Assembly: GCA_947626525.1 (NCBI GenBank)
Contig: CANQSM010000029.1
Location: 1 to 35,118, forward strand
DNA length: 35,118 bases
Source of the DNA: an uncultured Phocaeicola sp.
GTDB lineage: Bacteria; Bacteroidota; Bacteroidia; Bacteroidales; Bacteroidaceae
Reading direction: 5' to 3'
Shown here: piece by piece, positions 14,885 to 19,643 of the stretch
Layout: each line of letters opens with the position of its first letter
Position numbering within the stretch: the first letter of the stretch is position 1
Position numbers and translations under genes: made by a program
The notes under the pieces: model-generated
Database searches by the model: none
Seen by the model: the letters and a program-made list of their open reading frames with translations, nothing else
Told to the model about the DNA's origin: nothing

Positions 14885-14949
14885 CGTCTACTCTTTCCTT
14901 TCATTTCTAATGATTTGCCCAAAACCCTGAATTTGAATCTATCGTTCAT
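14881..14949 (-). CDS. Micro-ORF, 22 codons, resembling a YopX N-terminal fragment
   Basis: ATG at 14949 follows AGGAGG at near-ideal spacing and the TGA overlaps the VRR-NUC start (ATGA). The peptide has RFKFRVLGKSLEM near its start, similar to the KFRAW...M opening of phage YopX proteins, so it may be a trimmed YopX remnant kept as a translated leader. The likeness is short and tentative. Confidence 0.5.
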   Translation of the reverse strand: MNDRFKFRVLGKSLEMKGKSRR

Positions 14950-14951
14950 TT

Positions 14952-15449
14952 TTAACCTCCTATTTTTTTAACTGCCGTCAAAAGAAGATTTTTGACCTTG
15001 TCATCTTCAATTTGGCTTTCTTGATTCTGAATTGGCATAAATTGCTTGAGCCTGTCAATGATAAATTGTTCACTCACCAATTCACCCCGCTTGTTTTTCA
15101 TCAGCCATCGCCAAAGATTCTCGCAAACATTGTCCGCTTCTTCATCCGTCAAGCAGGCCAAAACAGATTTGTAGGCTGGCATTGTATTGTCAAGATAAAA
15201 GCTTCCCTCTTCAATAAAAATCTTTTTTTCTAATTCTTTTTTGCGGGAATAGAACATATTCGGGGTAGGATATTTCCCGAAAAGATTTTCATTCTTGCAA
15301 ATATCACGGCAGATTTCCACAAATAAAGCGTTGTCAAAGTCATTTTTTATCAGCTCGTAAAAAGCCTTGTTCCGATGTTCGTCAATTTCAACCCCGTTGA
15401 TGAAGCAAATCGCATTCAGGCATTTTTTGAAATTATCGTATGTCAGCAT
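14952..15449 (-). CDS. Replication-associated protein, possible helicase loader
   Basis: A 165-residue helical protein just downstream of a replisome-organiser-like gene, where many phages encode a helicase loader. ALFVEICRDICKNENLFGKYPTPNMFY recalls the helical organisation of loader-type proteins, but there is no Walker motif. I start it at ATG 15449, which has GGAGGAAG upstream; a further upstream ATG at 15500 has none and would overlap more of the previous gene. If correct, it would bring the host helicase to phage DNA, since the phage encodes no helicase. Confidence 0.5.
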   Translation of the reverse strand: MLTYDNFKKCLNAICFINGVEIDEHRNKAFYELIKNDFDNALFVEICRDICKNENLFGKYPTPNMFYSRKKELEKKIFIEEGSFYLDNTMPAYKSVLACLTDEEADNVCENLWRWLMKNKRGELVSEQFIIDRLKQFMPIQNQESQIEDDKVKNLLLTAVKKIGG

Positions 15450-16071
15450 TTTCTTCCTCCAATCCAAAAGTATCTTGAATGATTTTCCAATTTTTCTCAT
15501 TTATGCTTTGCCCGATTGATTTTTTGTCTTTCAATGGGAAAAGACCAGACCAATTGTTGGAAATGCTTTCCTCAACAATTCTCATCGCCAAAGCCGAATC
15601 GTTATTGGATAGCCGTTCCAGCTTTTCAATGCAAGCTTTCAATCCTGTCGGCTTATAGGATTGATTCCGCTCTTTTTTATAGGACAGCCATTTTTCAAGG
15701 GCTTCTTTTACTGAACAATCAAGAGGTATATTACTATTTACTTTTTTATATTTAACACACTCTTTATCTTTATCTTTATCTTTATCTATATCTTTATCTA
15801 TATCTACAACTTGACCAGCAAGATGGCGGTCAAGTTGACCTATCTTGACCTCTTTTGAGTATTGATTTTTCCCTGATGGGTTATGATTTCCGCCCCATCC
15901 AGCAAATTCTTTGAAAACACAAAAATCAAGCAACAAACTGTCAACAAGTTTATCGCCTGTTTTTAAAATTTTTTTCGGATTTTGGATTTTCTCAAATATT
16001 ATGTGCTCATCAACACCAAGTCGGATAAGCACCTGCAACTTTCTCTCATCTATTATTATTTTTGTATTCAT
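15433..16071 (-). CDS. Replisome-organiser-like replication protein
   Basis: A 212-residue protein. The C-terminal half, with VKEALEKWLSYKKERNQSYKPTG and IVEESISNNWSGLFPLK, is a conserved segment found at the ends of phage replication initiators. The middle has an IDKDIDKDKDKDKE repeat linker. The N-terminal 90 residues are shorter than the winged-helix region of typical relatives, so the origin-binding domain may be reduced. It would recruit the host replication machinery. The start has AAGGATAAGGAAA upstream. Confidence 0.6.
   Translation of the reverse strand: MNTKIIIDERKLQVLIRLGVDEHIIFEKIQNPKKILKTGDKLVDSLLLDFCVFKEFAGWGGNHNPSGKNQYSKEVKIGQLDRHLAGQVVDIDKDIDKDKDKDKECVKYKKVNSNIPLDCSVKEALEKWLSYKKERNQSYKPTGLKACIEKLERLSNNDSALAMRIVEESISNNWSGLFPLKDKKSIGQSINEKNWKIIQDTFGLEEENADIR
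15761..15806 (-). repeat. Hexanucleotide microsatellite within the replication gene
   Basis: About seven tandem hexamers of the tctt(t/a)a type encode the alternating D-K-D-I linker. The array is prone to copy-number slippage in steps of two residues without breaking the frame. Iterons are a less likely reading because the repeat keeps the coding frame. Confidence 0.75.
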
Positions 16072-16216
16072 TTTCCTTATCCTTTTCCGCTTCGCTGTCT
16101 CTTGTTAATTTCCAGCACTTATTTTTAACAAGCGCTTTTATTTCTTTCGGCATATTGTACATTTCACATATTTCCAGAATCTGCCGAACAATTTGTTCTT
16201 TTGTTTCATAAATCAT
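16046..16216 (-). CDS. Small helical hypothetical protein
   Basis: A 56-residue highly charged helical protein (many K and E), starting at ATG 16216 with AAAGGAAAAGG upstream. The frame is also open upstream to 16345, including an ATG at 16324 that coincides with the predicted transcription start; a longer leaderless product is possible but less likely. Its mRNA leader has two interleaved inverted repeats, so it is probably controlled at the RNA level. Function unknown. Confidence 0.55.
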   Translation of the reverse strand: MIYETKEQIVRQILEICEMYNMPKEIKALVKNKCWKLTRDSEAEKDKENEYKNNNR

Positions 16217-16244
16217 TGTCTTTTTCCTTTTCCTTTCAATAGGC

Positions 16245-16324
16245 GGGCGCCTTTGAGGATTTCTCTTTTTTGATGATTGGTAAAATGTAATAAGGCGCCC
16301 ATAAAAAAACAAATTACCAATCAT
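16245..16324 (-). promoter_or_regulatory. Structured mRNA leader with interleaved inverted repeats (pseudoknot candidate)
   Basis: On the minus-strand transcript the order is: ATGATTGGTAA (16324-16314), GGGCGCCTT (16300-16292), TTACCAATCAT (16283-16273), AAGGCGCCC (16253-16245). The first pairs perfectly with the third (11 bp) and the second with the fourth (9 bp). They interleave, so they form either a pseudoknot or two exclusive hairpins. The first arm begins at the predicted transcription start. The last arm ends about 28 bases before the ATG at 16216, so folding could affect ribosome access. Confidence 0.6.
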
Positions 16325-16330
16325 AATTGT

Positions 16331-16359
16331 ATTATAACATCTCACTTTTTGATTGTCAA
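16331..16359 (-). promoter_or_regulatory. Consensus sigma70-like promoter
   Basis: On the minus strand: -35 TTGACA (16354-16359), 17-base spacer, -10 TATAAT (16331-16336). Both hexamers are perfect. The predicted start is near 16324. It drives the structured leader, the 56-residue gene and probably the replication and recombination genes beyond. Confidence 0.85.
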
Positions 16360-16375
16360 CATTATTTTTAAAAAA

Positions 16376-16597
16376 TCAATACCCCCTTTCTGCCATATAA
16401 GTTTCAATCATATAATCAACGTATCCGTTGGGCGTTTTCACATACGGCAACGTAAAATTGTGTGAATAAAAATGGATAAATCTATCCAATACTTCATTTG
16501 CTTCTTTCCTTGTCAAATTTTTCGGATTTATCCGAAAGTAAAAAGAATATGTTCGGATTAAATCAATCATTTCTTTTTTGGTCACAATTCTTTTCAT
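16376..16597 (-). CDS. Small hypothetical protein
   Basis: A 73-residue basic, aromatic-rich protein without a recognised domain. The start has a GGAGG site overlapping the end of the preceding gene, so the two are translated in series. It is one of the first early genes after the promoter at 16849. The layout of helices with a YFRINPKN segment could suit nucleic-acid binding, but nothing confirms this. Confidence 0.55.
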   Translation of the reverse strand: MKRIVTKKEMIDLIRTYSFYFRINPKNLTRKEANEVLDRFIHFYSHNFTLPYVKTPNGYVDYMIETYMAERGY

Positions 16598-16798
16598 TTA
16601 TGCCTCCAAAATCTCAAAATCACAATACCGATTACCCGATATTGAAAAATTGCCTTTATCCAAATCCGCCAAATCGGCCGATAAATCGGATAATTCTTCT
16701 TCATCGGTACATTCAGAGATTCTCATCTCAACGATTTCAACAAGACTTTTGCGGATAGCTTCCATTGCTTCCGCTTTGGTTTCAAAAAAGTATTTCAT
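16598..16798 (-). CDS. Small acidic hypothetical protein
   Basis: A 66-residue acidic protein, first gene of the leftward early transcript. It has a short aromatic start (MKYFFETKAEA) and a run of D, E, S and L in the middle. The start follows the repeated cassette of promoter (16849-16877), hairpin leader and AACTGAAAGGA ribosome site. No family recognised; the first early gene of a phage is often a host-takeover factor. Confidence 0.6.
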   Translation of the reverse strand: MKYFFETKAEAMEAIRKSLVEIVEMRISECTDEEELSDLSADLADLDKGNFSISGNRYCDFEILEA

Positions 16799-16848
16799 TT
16801 TTAATCCTTTCAGTTATATGTTATAGGCTTTCTTGCCCTTACAAATAC

Positions 16849-16877
16849 ACTATACAACATTATTATCACAATGTCAA
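16849..16877 (-). promoter_or_regulatory. Early leftward sigma70-like promoter
   Basis: On the minus strand: -35 TTGACA (16872-16877), 17-base spacer, -10 TATAGT (16849-16854). An A-rich tract lies upstream and a GGGC...GCCT hairpin downstream in the leader. It matches the cassette at 13296 almost feature for feature. Confidence 0.82.
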
Positions 16878-17024
16878 CAACTTTTTTCATTTTTTTTAAT
16901 TTTTTTTAAATTATATATTTTCAATAACTTATTTGATGATTTTTTTGAAAAAATACCTTTTTTTGTTAAAAAAATATTGTTCTTCACGAAAAAAAAATTA
17001 AAATAAAAACGAATCGGAGTTAAA
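16878..17024. other. AT-rich divergent intergenic region
   Basis: This spacer separates the leftward early promoter from the rightward gene at 17025 and is almost pure A/T runs. I see no ORF. The ribosome site TCGGAG lies 5 bases before ATG 17025. A clear rightward promoter is not evident. The long A and T tracts suggest curved DNA or UP elements, and possibly an easily melted segment. Confidence 0.5.
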
Positions 17025-17420
17025 ATGGATTTAACATTATTAGAAGTCGATGATTTAATCCAAACGAAAAAAGGATTGTTTCTTGTCAAATCAATCCGCC
17101 GAAACACTGTCATCGGCACTCTGCGAATCAATCTTGATAATAAGTATACATTGACATTTACCAACGCTGGTATGTGTACCGATAGGACGAAAAAAGACTT
17201 CGATATTACATCAATTCAAAAATCAAATAAGTTTTGGCACGCCAAAAATGAACGTCCTGTTATTGATGATTGCGAGATATTCTGCGAGATGAATGACGGC
17301 ACGCACCAAATCGCATGGTGGCAAGAATCAAGATTCCGGGATATGAATGATGATATCATTTCAACCGATGAGGAATTGTTCCGCTGGGCTTATGTGAAAG
17401 ACATAAAAGGCGCCTGCTGA
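17025..17420 (+). CDS. Lone rightward hypothetical protein
   Basis: A 131-residue soluble protein and the only convincing plus-strand gene outside the fibre-tip cassette. It has a beta-rich N-terminal half (TKKGLFLVKSIRRNTVIGTL) and an acidic C-terminal half with W-rich IAWWQESRFRD. There is no helix-turn-helix, so a repressor role is not supported despite its divergent position. The ribosome site GGAG is well placed. The last codons overlap, in antisense, the terminator hairpin of a predicted minus-strand small RNA (17401-17496), which could affect its mRNA end. Confidence 0.65.
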   Translation: MDLTLLEVDDLIQTKKGLFLVKSIRRNTVIGTLRINLDNKYTLTFTNAGMCTDRTKKDFDITSIQKSNKFWHAKNERPVIDDCEIFCEMNDGTHQIAWWQESRFRDMNDDIISTDEELFRWAYVKDIKGAC

Positions 17421-17496
17421 AAAGATTGTTAAAGACAGGCGCCCGAGCATTCTGTGTAGCTCTTTGTGTGGCAAACTGAAAGATAAATCCACACAA
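17401..17496 (-). ncRNA. Predicted small RNA, unit 3 of a tandem array
   Basis: About 93 bases from a predicted start near 17495. Minus-strand hairpins in order: TTGTGTGG/CCACACAA (17496-17489 with 17471-17464), GAGC/GCTC (17462-17445), then GGCGCCTG/CAGGCGCC (17443-17436 with 17416-17409) followed by TTTTATGT as terminator. No ORF with a ribosome site. It is antisense to the last codons of the 17025 gene. Existence is inferred from promoter, structure and terminator. Confidence 0.6.
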
Positions 17497-17501
17497 TCCA
17501 T

Positions 17502-17530
17502 TTTATACCATATCCGTTTTTATTTGTCAA
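17502..17530 (-). promoter_or_regulatory. Promoter of array unit 3
   Basis: -35 TTGACA (17525-17530), 17-base spacer, -10 TATAAA (17502-17507). The -35 directly follows the T-run that ends the preceding unit. The spacer and -10 surroundings resemble those at 17615, as if duplicated. Confidence 0.72.
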
Positions 17531-17533
17531 GTC

Positions 17534-17608
17534 AAAAAAAACAAGTCCCTGTTAAGAGGTTTGTCTAGGAGGTCTAATATGTGTATAAATGCAATTCCGC
17601 TTTCTACG
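17534..17608 (-). ncRNA. Predicted small RNA, unit 2 of a tandem array
   Basis: About 75 bases from a start near 17608, ending in eight T (17541-17534) after an imperfect ACAA...TTGT stem. The central part contains CCTCCT, the complement of a Shine-Dalgarno sequence, so the RNA could mask ribosome sites. The weak stem makes this the least certain unit. The same stretch on the plus strand can be read as a ribosome site before ATG 17579. Confidence 0.5.
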
Positions 17609-17698
17609 ATTCCAATTATACCGAATTGTTTTTATTTTGTCAAATTAAAAATAACGGCGGGAGGAAAAAACCCGCCGATGACGACCGAGATTTTGTAA
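17579..17698 (+). CDS. Possible plus-strand micro-ORF, 39 codons
   Basis: AGGAGG at 17567-17572 is spaced 6 bases from ATG 17579, which is ideal. The 39-residue frame is hydrophobic and proline-rich (IPLSTIPIIPNCFYFV). It runs through two minus-strand promoter and terminator elements, and its codon pattern is not convincing. I favour the minus-strand RNA reading here but cannot exclude translation. Confidence 0.25.
   Translation: MCINAIPLSTIPIIPNCFYFVKLKITAGGKNPPMTTEIL
17615..17643 (-). promoter_or_regulatory. Promoter of array unit 2
   Basis: -35 TTGACA (17638-17643), 17-base spacer, -10 TATAAT (17615-17620); both boxes are perfect. The -35 box is fused to the T-rich tail of the unit 1 terminator. 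Confidence 0.82.
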
Positions 17699-17724
17699 AA
17701 GCTGATGAGGGATTTTGTCGTCAT
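17641..17724 (-). ncRNA. Predicted small RNA, unit 1 of a tandem array
   Basis: About 80 bases beginning at the predicted start 17724. The first stem is ATGACGAC (17724-17717) with GTCGTCAT (17685-17678) enclosing 31 bases. A GC terminator stem follows immediately. The RNA begins at its own first stem and ends at a clean terminator, the best-defined unit of the array. No ORF with a ribosome site is present on the minus strand. Confidence 0.65.
17645..17677 (-). terminator. Rho-independent terminator of array unit 1
   Basis: Stem CGGCGGG (17677-17671), loop TTTTTTCCT, stem CCCGCCG (17661-17655), then TTATTTTTAATTT on the minus strand. It also closes any read-through from the lysis operon. Confidence 0.82.
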
Positions 17725-17730
17725 AACTTT

Positions 17731-17759
17731 ATCATACTGCTTTTATTTTGTTTTGTCAA
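17731..17759 (-). promoter_or_regulatory. Promoter of array unit 1
   Basis: -35 TTGACA (17754-17759), 17-base spacer, -10 TATGAT (17731-17736). The -35 box contains the TGA stop of the upstream 69-residue gene, as also happens at the ERF promoter. Confidence 0.75.
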
Positions 17760-17965
17760 GAGCGTTCAAGATTTCGGATTCGATGAGCTAAAAAGTATTG
17801 CCTTTTAAACAAATCTTCCCTTTTGTGTCCTGTGACTTTATGTTTTGCTCTTGCTAACAATAAAGCACCATTCACGGCGAACTCTCTCTTACACCCGTCA
17901 ATCTCTGGCATTGCGAATCCGTTTTTACTCATCAACATAAGATTTTTAAAAAACATCTGTTCCAT
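17756..17965 (-). CDS. Small basic hypothetical protein at the end of the lysis operon
   Basis: A 69-residue basic protein starting at ATG 17965, which has GGAG upstream; ATG 17974 is too close to that site. Its start overlaps the Rz1 gene by 20 bases, so it is part of the lysis transcript. Sequence such as EFAVNGALLLARAKHKVTG is helical with no signal or membrane segment, so it is probably cytoplasmic. No family recognised. Confidence 0.5.
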   Translation of the reverse strand: MEQMFFKNLMLMSKNGFAMPEIDGCKREFAVNGALLLARAKHKVTGHKREDLFKRQYFLAHRIRNLERS

Positions 17966-18203
17966 TTTGTTCATTCTCCATAATTTCCGAAAGTTTAATC
18001 AATCTTTGATACCATTCAAGCGTATACGGGCAATCACCGCACCTCTCAAACTCATCAGCTACTTGCGATTGCGGATAAGGGAAGATATACACATTCTCAA
18101 TTCTTGCCCGCTGTCCGCAACCACTTAATAACATCAGACTTATCAGCGCTAGGCTTTGAATATATCTTTTCCCGTTTAACTTGGCTTTTTTCCTTTTCAA
18201 CAT
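17946..18203 (-). CDS. Outer-membrane spanin lipoprotein (Rz1-like)
   Basis: An 85-residue lipoprotein. A basic n-region (KRKKAKLNGKR) precedes a hydrophobic SLALISLMLL stretch and the lipobox LLSGC, with the lipidated cysteine at residue 29 counted from ATG 18203. The mature part of about 57 residues would sit on the inner leaflet of the outer membrane and meet the i-spanin to fuse the two membranes at lysis. The gene starts inside the Rz-like frame and runs past its end, an overlapping spanin arrangement. It shows that the host is Gram-negative. The TTG at 18218 is an alternative start. Confidence 0.82.
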   Translation of the reverse strand: MLKRKKAKLNGKRYIQSLALISLMLLSGCGQRARIENVYIFPYPQSQVADEFERCGDCPYTLEWYQRLIKLSEIMENEQNGTDVF

Positions 18204-18354
18204 ATTTAATCTTTTCAACCTCCACTTCCTTTGTTATGTATTCGATTTTTGTTTCTTTCTTTCCGTTTTGATACCCTGCGAAATAAAATCCACAAAAACC
18301 ACCCAAAATAACGCACAGAACGATGAAATACTTTATCAAGCTATATACCCACAT
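18097..18354 (-). CDS. Inner-membrane spanin (Rz-like)
   Basis: An 85-residue protein with an N-terminal membrane anchor (YFIVLCVILGGFCGFYFA) and a charged, K/E-rich periplasmic part predicted as coiled coil (EYITKEVEVEKIKYVEKEK). It partners the Rz1-like lipoprotein encoded in the overlapping frame. I prefer ATG 18354, with GAGG upstream at long spacing; a GTG at 18369 would add five residues but has no site. It stands after the lysozyme gene, the standard holin-lysozyme-spanin order. Confidence 0.8.
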   Translation of the reverse strand: MWVYSLIKYFIVLCVILGGFCGFYFAGYQNGKKETKIEYITKEVEVEKIKYVEKEKSQVKREKIYSKPSADKSDVIKWLRTAGKN

Positions 18355-18382
18355 AAAAAATATTTTCACCTCTATAAATTAA

Positions 18383-18412
18383 GGACAGGCGGTTTTTTAT
18401 TCCACCTGTCCC
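18383..18412 (-). other. Hairpin between lysozyme and spanin genes
   Basis: GGACAGGTGG and CCGCCTGTCC pair with one mismatch around a short A/T loop on the minus strand, followed by TTAATTTATA. It may be a partial terminator or an RNA stability element setting the ratio of lysozyme to spanins. The T-run is interrupted, so full termination is doubtful. Confidence 0.5.
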
Positions 18413-18461
18413 CGTGTAGGAGCTTATTATGAAAAAATAAACCGCGGTCTTTCATATGCTA

Positions 18462-18878
18462 CTACACTTTAAAGAATAATGCAAGTTCGGCTTCTCTGCG
18501 TTTAACAAGCCCTTTTAATTCTTTACCGCCTGCCTTTGTCCAACGGCGCCATTGCTTTTTTATCTCATCAACGTCATATTCTTCTAACGCCTTTTTAAGT
18601 GTGCTCTTGTCAAACGCTTCCTGCCCGATATTATAAATCAAGCTCTGCAACGCCTCAATCTGATTCTTATTCCATTCGCCTGTCGGTAATTTAATTTTAT
18701 ACTTCACATAATAATCAAGATACGATTCGGCTTGCAATTGGCTCATATAATCACCTTCTTTTACTTTTTGACCGTCAATATATTCCGTCGTTCCGTAACC
18801 GATTGTCCAAACACCTGCCGAACATTTATAAGCCGTGTCCTTGAACCCCTCGAATTGTTTGATTAGTTCGTAACTCAT
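18462..18878 (-). CDS. Endolysin, GH24 lysozyme (muramidase)
   Basis: A 138-residue T4/P22-type lysozyme that hydrolyses the MurNAc-GlcNAc bond of peptidoglycan. The catalytic triad pattern E-x8-C-x5-T is visible in FEGFKDTAYKC and the following VWTIGYGTT, as E10, C19 and T25 from ATG 18878; the usual Asp is replaced by Cys as in lambdoid relatives. The start has AAAGGG upstream; ATG 18893, overlapping the previous stop, is an alternative. There is no signal peptide or SAR anchor, so it needs a holin for export. Confidence 0.9.
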   Translation of the reverse strand: MSYELIKQFEGFKDTAYKCSAGVWTIGYGTTEYIDGQKVKEGDYMSQLQAESYLDYYVKYKIKLPTGEWNKNQIEALQSLIYNIGQEAFDKSTLKKALEEYDVDEIKKQWRRWTKAGGKELKGLVKRREAELALFFKV

Positions 18879-18892
18879 TTTTTGCCCTTTCA

Positions 18893-19249
18893 TTATAATT
18901 TATTTAATATAAAAGCACCCTCTTTGCCGATTTCAACCCCGCATATGCAACAAACGCAAATAAACATAACGTAAATAAGTACATATAACACAAACTTATT
19001 TTTCAATACATCTTCAAGGCTATCCCATACGGTACTTTTTTCGTGTAGTTCAATCAACTGTTCAAGCTTATCACTGTTATTTGATATGCTTTCTTCAATG
19101 TCTACAAGCTTTGTTGATATTTTTTTATAATCTTGACATTGTCTTTCGGCAAGATATAACATATTTTCGCTTAACCCGCCATTATTCGGCTGTTTTTTAA
19201 TGACTTCAAGCGCGATTTCTTGACTGCATACAATTTCTTCTTTTTTCAT
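18893..19249 (-). CDS. Holin-like single-TM protein
   Basis: A 118-residue protein with a charged, coiled-coil-prone region (about 30-75) and one hydrophobic segment near the C-terminus (FVLYVLIYVMFICVCCICGV, about 86-105). It lies just before the lysozyme gene with a stop-start overlap, so a holin or lysis-timing role is reasonable. A C-terminal anchor with a long soluble N-terminal region is not typical of classical holins, so a membrane-tethered accessory protein is an alternative. The membrane segment is rich in cysteine. Confidence 0.6.
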   Translation of the reverse strand: MKKEEIVCSQEIALEVIKKQPNNGGLSENMLYLAERQCQDYKKISTKLVDIEESISNNSDKLEQLIELHEKSTVWDSLEDVLKNKFVLYVLIYVMFICVCCICGVEIGKEGAFILNKL

Positions 19250-19267
19250 ATTATATCCTTTTTTTTA

Positions 19268-19296
19268 AAAATATCATATCGGCTTTAAATCGTCAA
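19268..19296 (-). promoter_or_regulatory. Possible promoter of the lysis genes
   Basis: TTGACG (19291-19296), 17-base spacer, TATTTT (19268-19273) on the minus strand, just outside the left inverted repeat. If real, it would keep lysis genes independent of which way the fibre segment lies. The -10 is weak. Confidence 0.35.
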
Positions 19297-19299
19297 ATC

Positions 19300-19356
19300 C
19301 CCCCTCCGCTTCCCCGAACGGGAAAGAAGCCGTCAATGTGGAGTATTTGAATGATA
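19300..19356 (+). repeat. 57-bp inverted repeat, left arm of the invertible segment
   Basis: Identical to the reverse complement of 19945-20001 over all 57 bases. It encodes the fibre hinge PSASPNGKEAVNVEYLND in the plus frame. A near-dyad core CTTCCCCG-AA-CGGGAAAG (19309-19326), with arms matching 7 of 8, is a candidate recombination site with central AA. Confidence 0.95.
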
Positions 19357-19643
19357 CGGGTATAAACGGAGCTTTTCCAGATTACAATAAAGTTTTAAGG
19401 GGAATGTTTTCACAGGGCGACACTTACACACCAACAGAAAATTGTTTTTTATTTGCAATTACTGTTGGCGATAACTCATCTATAAATGTTTCTATTGCAG
19501 GTAAAGTTCAATATAAGATTGGGGGTAATTTTTCTCATTATCACGAAGACGATACAATTCTTATCCCTGTTGCGAAAGGAAACACAATCAGCGCTGACGT
19601 TATGACAGGCAATTGTGGAATGGCCGTTTATGGTACGGGCTAA
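19338..19643 (+). CDS. Silent alternative tail-fibre tip (tip B)
   Basis: A plus-strand frame continuous with the left inverted repeat, encoding hinge residues EYLND and then a 95-residue tip (TGINGAFPDYNKVLRG...AVYGTG). Like tip A it starts with a PD(W/Y)xK element and ends with a PVxxG(N/D) strand and a short G/N/S-rich end, as in globular trimeric fibre tips. It has no ribosome site before the GTG and no fibre N-terminus, so it should be silent until inverted. The residues differ from tip A almost throughout, suggesting a different receptor. Confidence 0.85.
   Translation: MEYLNDTGINGAFPDYNKVLRGMFSQGDTYTPTENCFLFAITVGDNSSINVSIAGKVQYKIGGNFSHYHEDDTILIPVAKGNTISADVMTGNCGMAVYGTG

Noticed and set aside
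15761-15806. Replication-origin iterons in the hexamer array
   Set aside because: The units are six bases long and stay in coding frame as a D-K linker. Iterons are usually longer and not constrained by codons. An origin nearby is still possible.
17579-17698. Plus-strand 39-codon gene with AGGAGG
   Set aside because: Kept only as a low-confidence feature: the frame crosses two minus-strand promoters and a strong terminator, and AGGAGG is the complement of CCTCCT in the predicted RNA.
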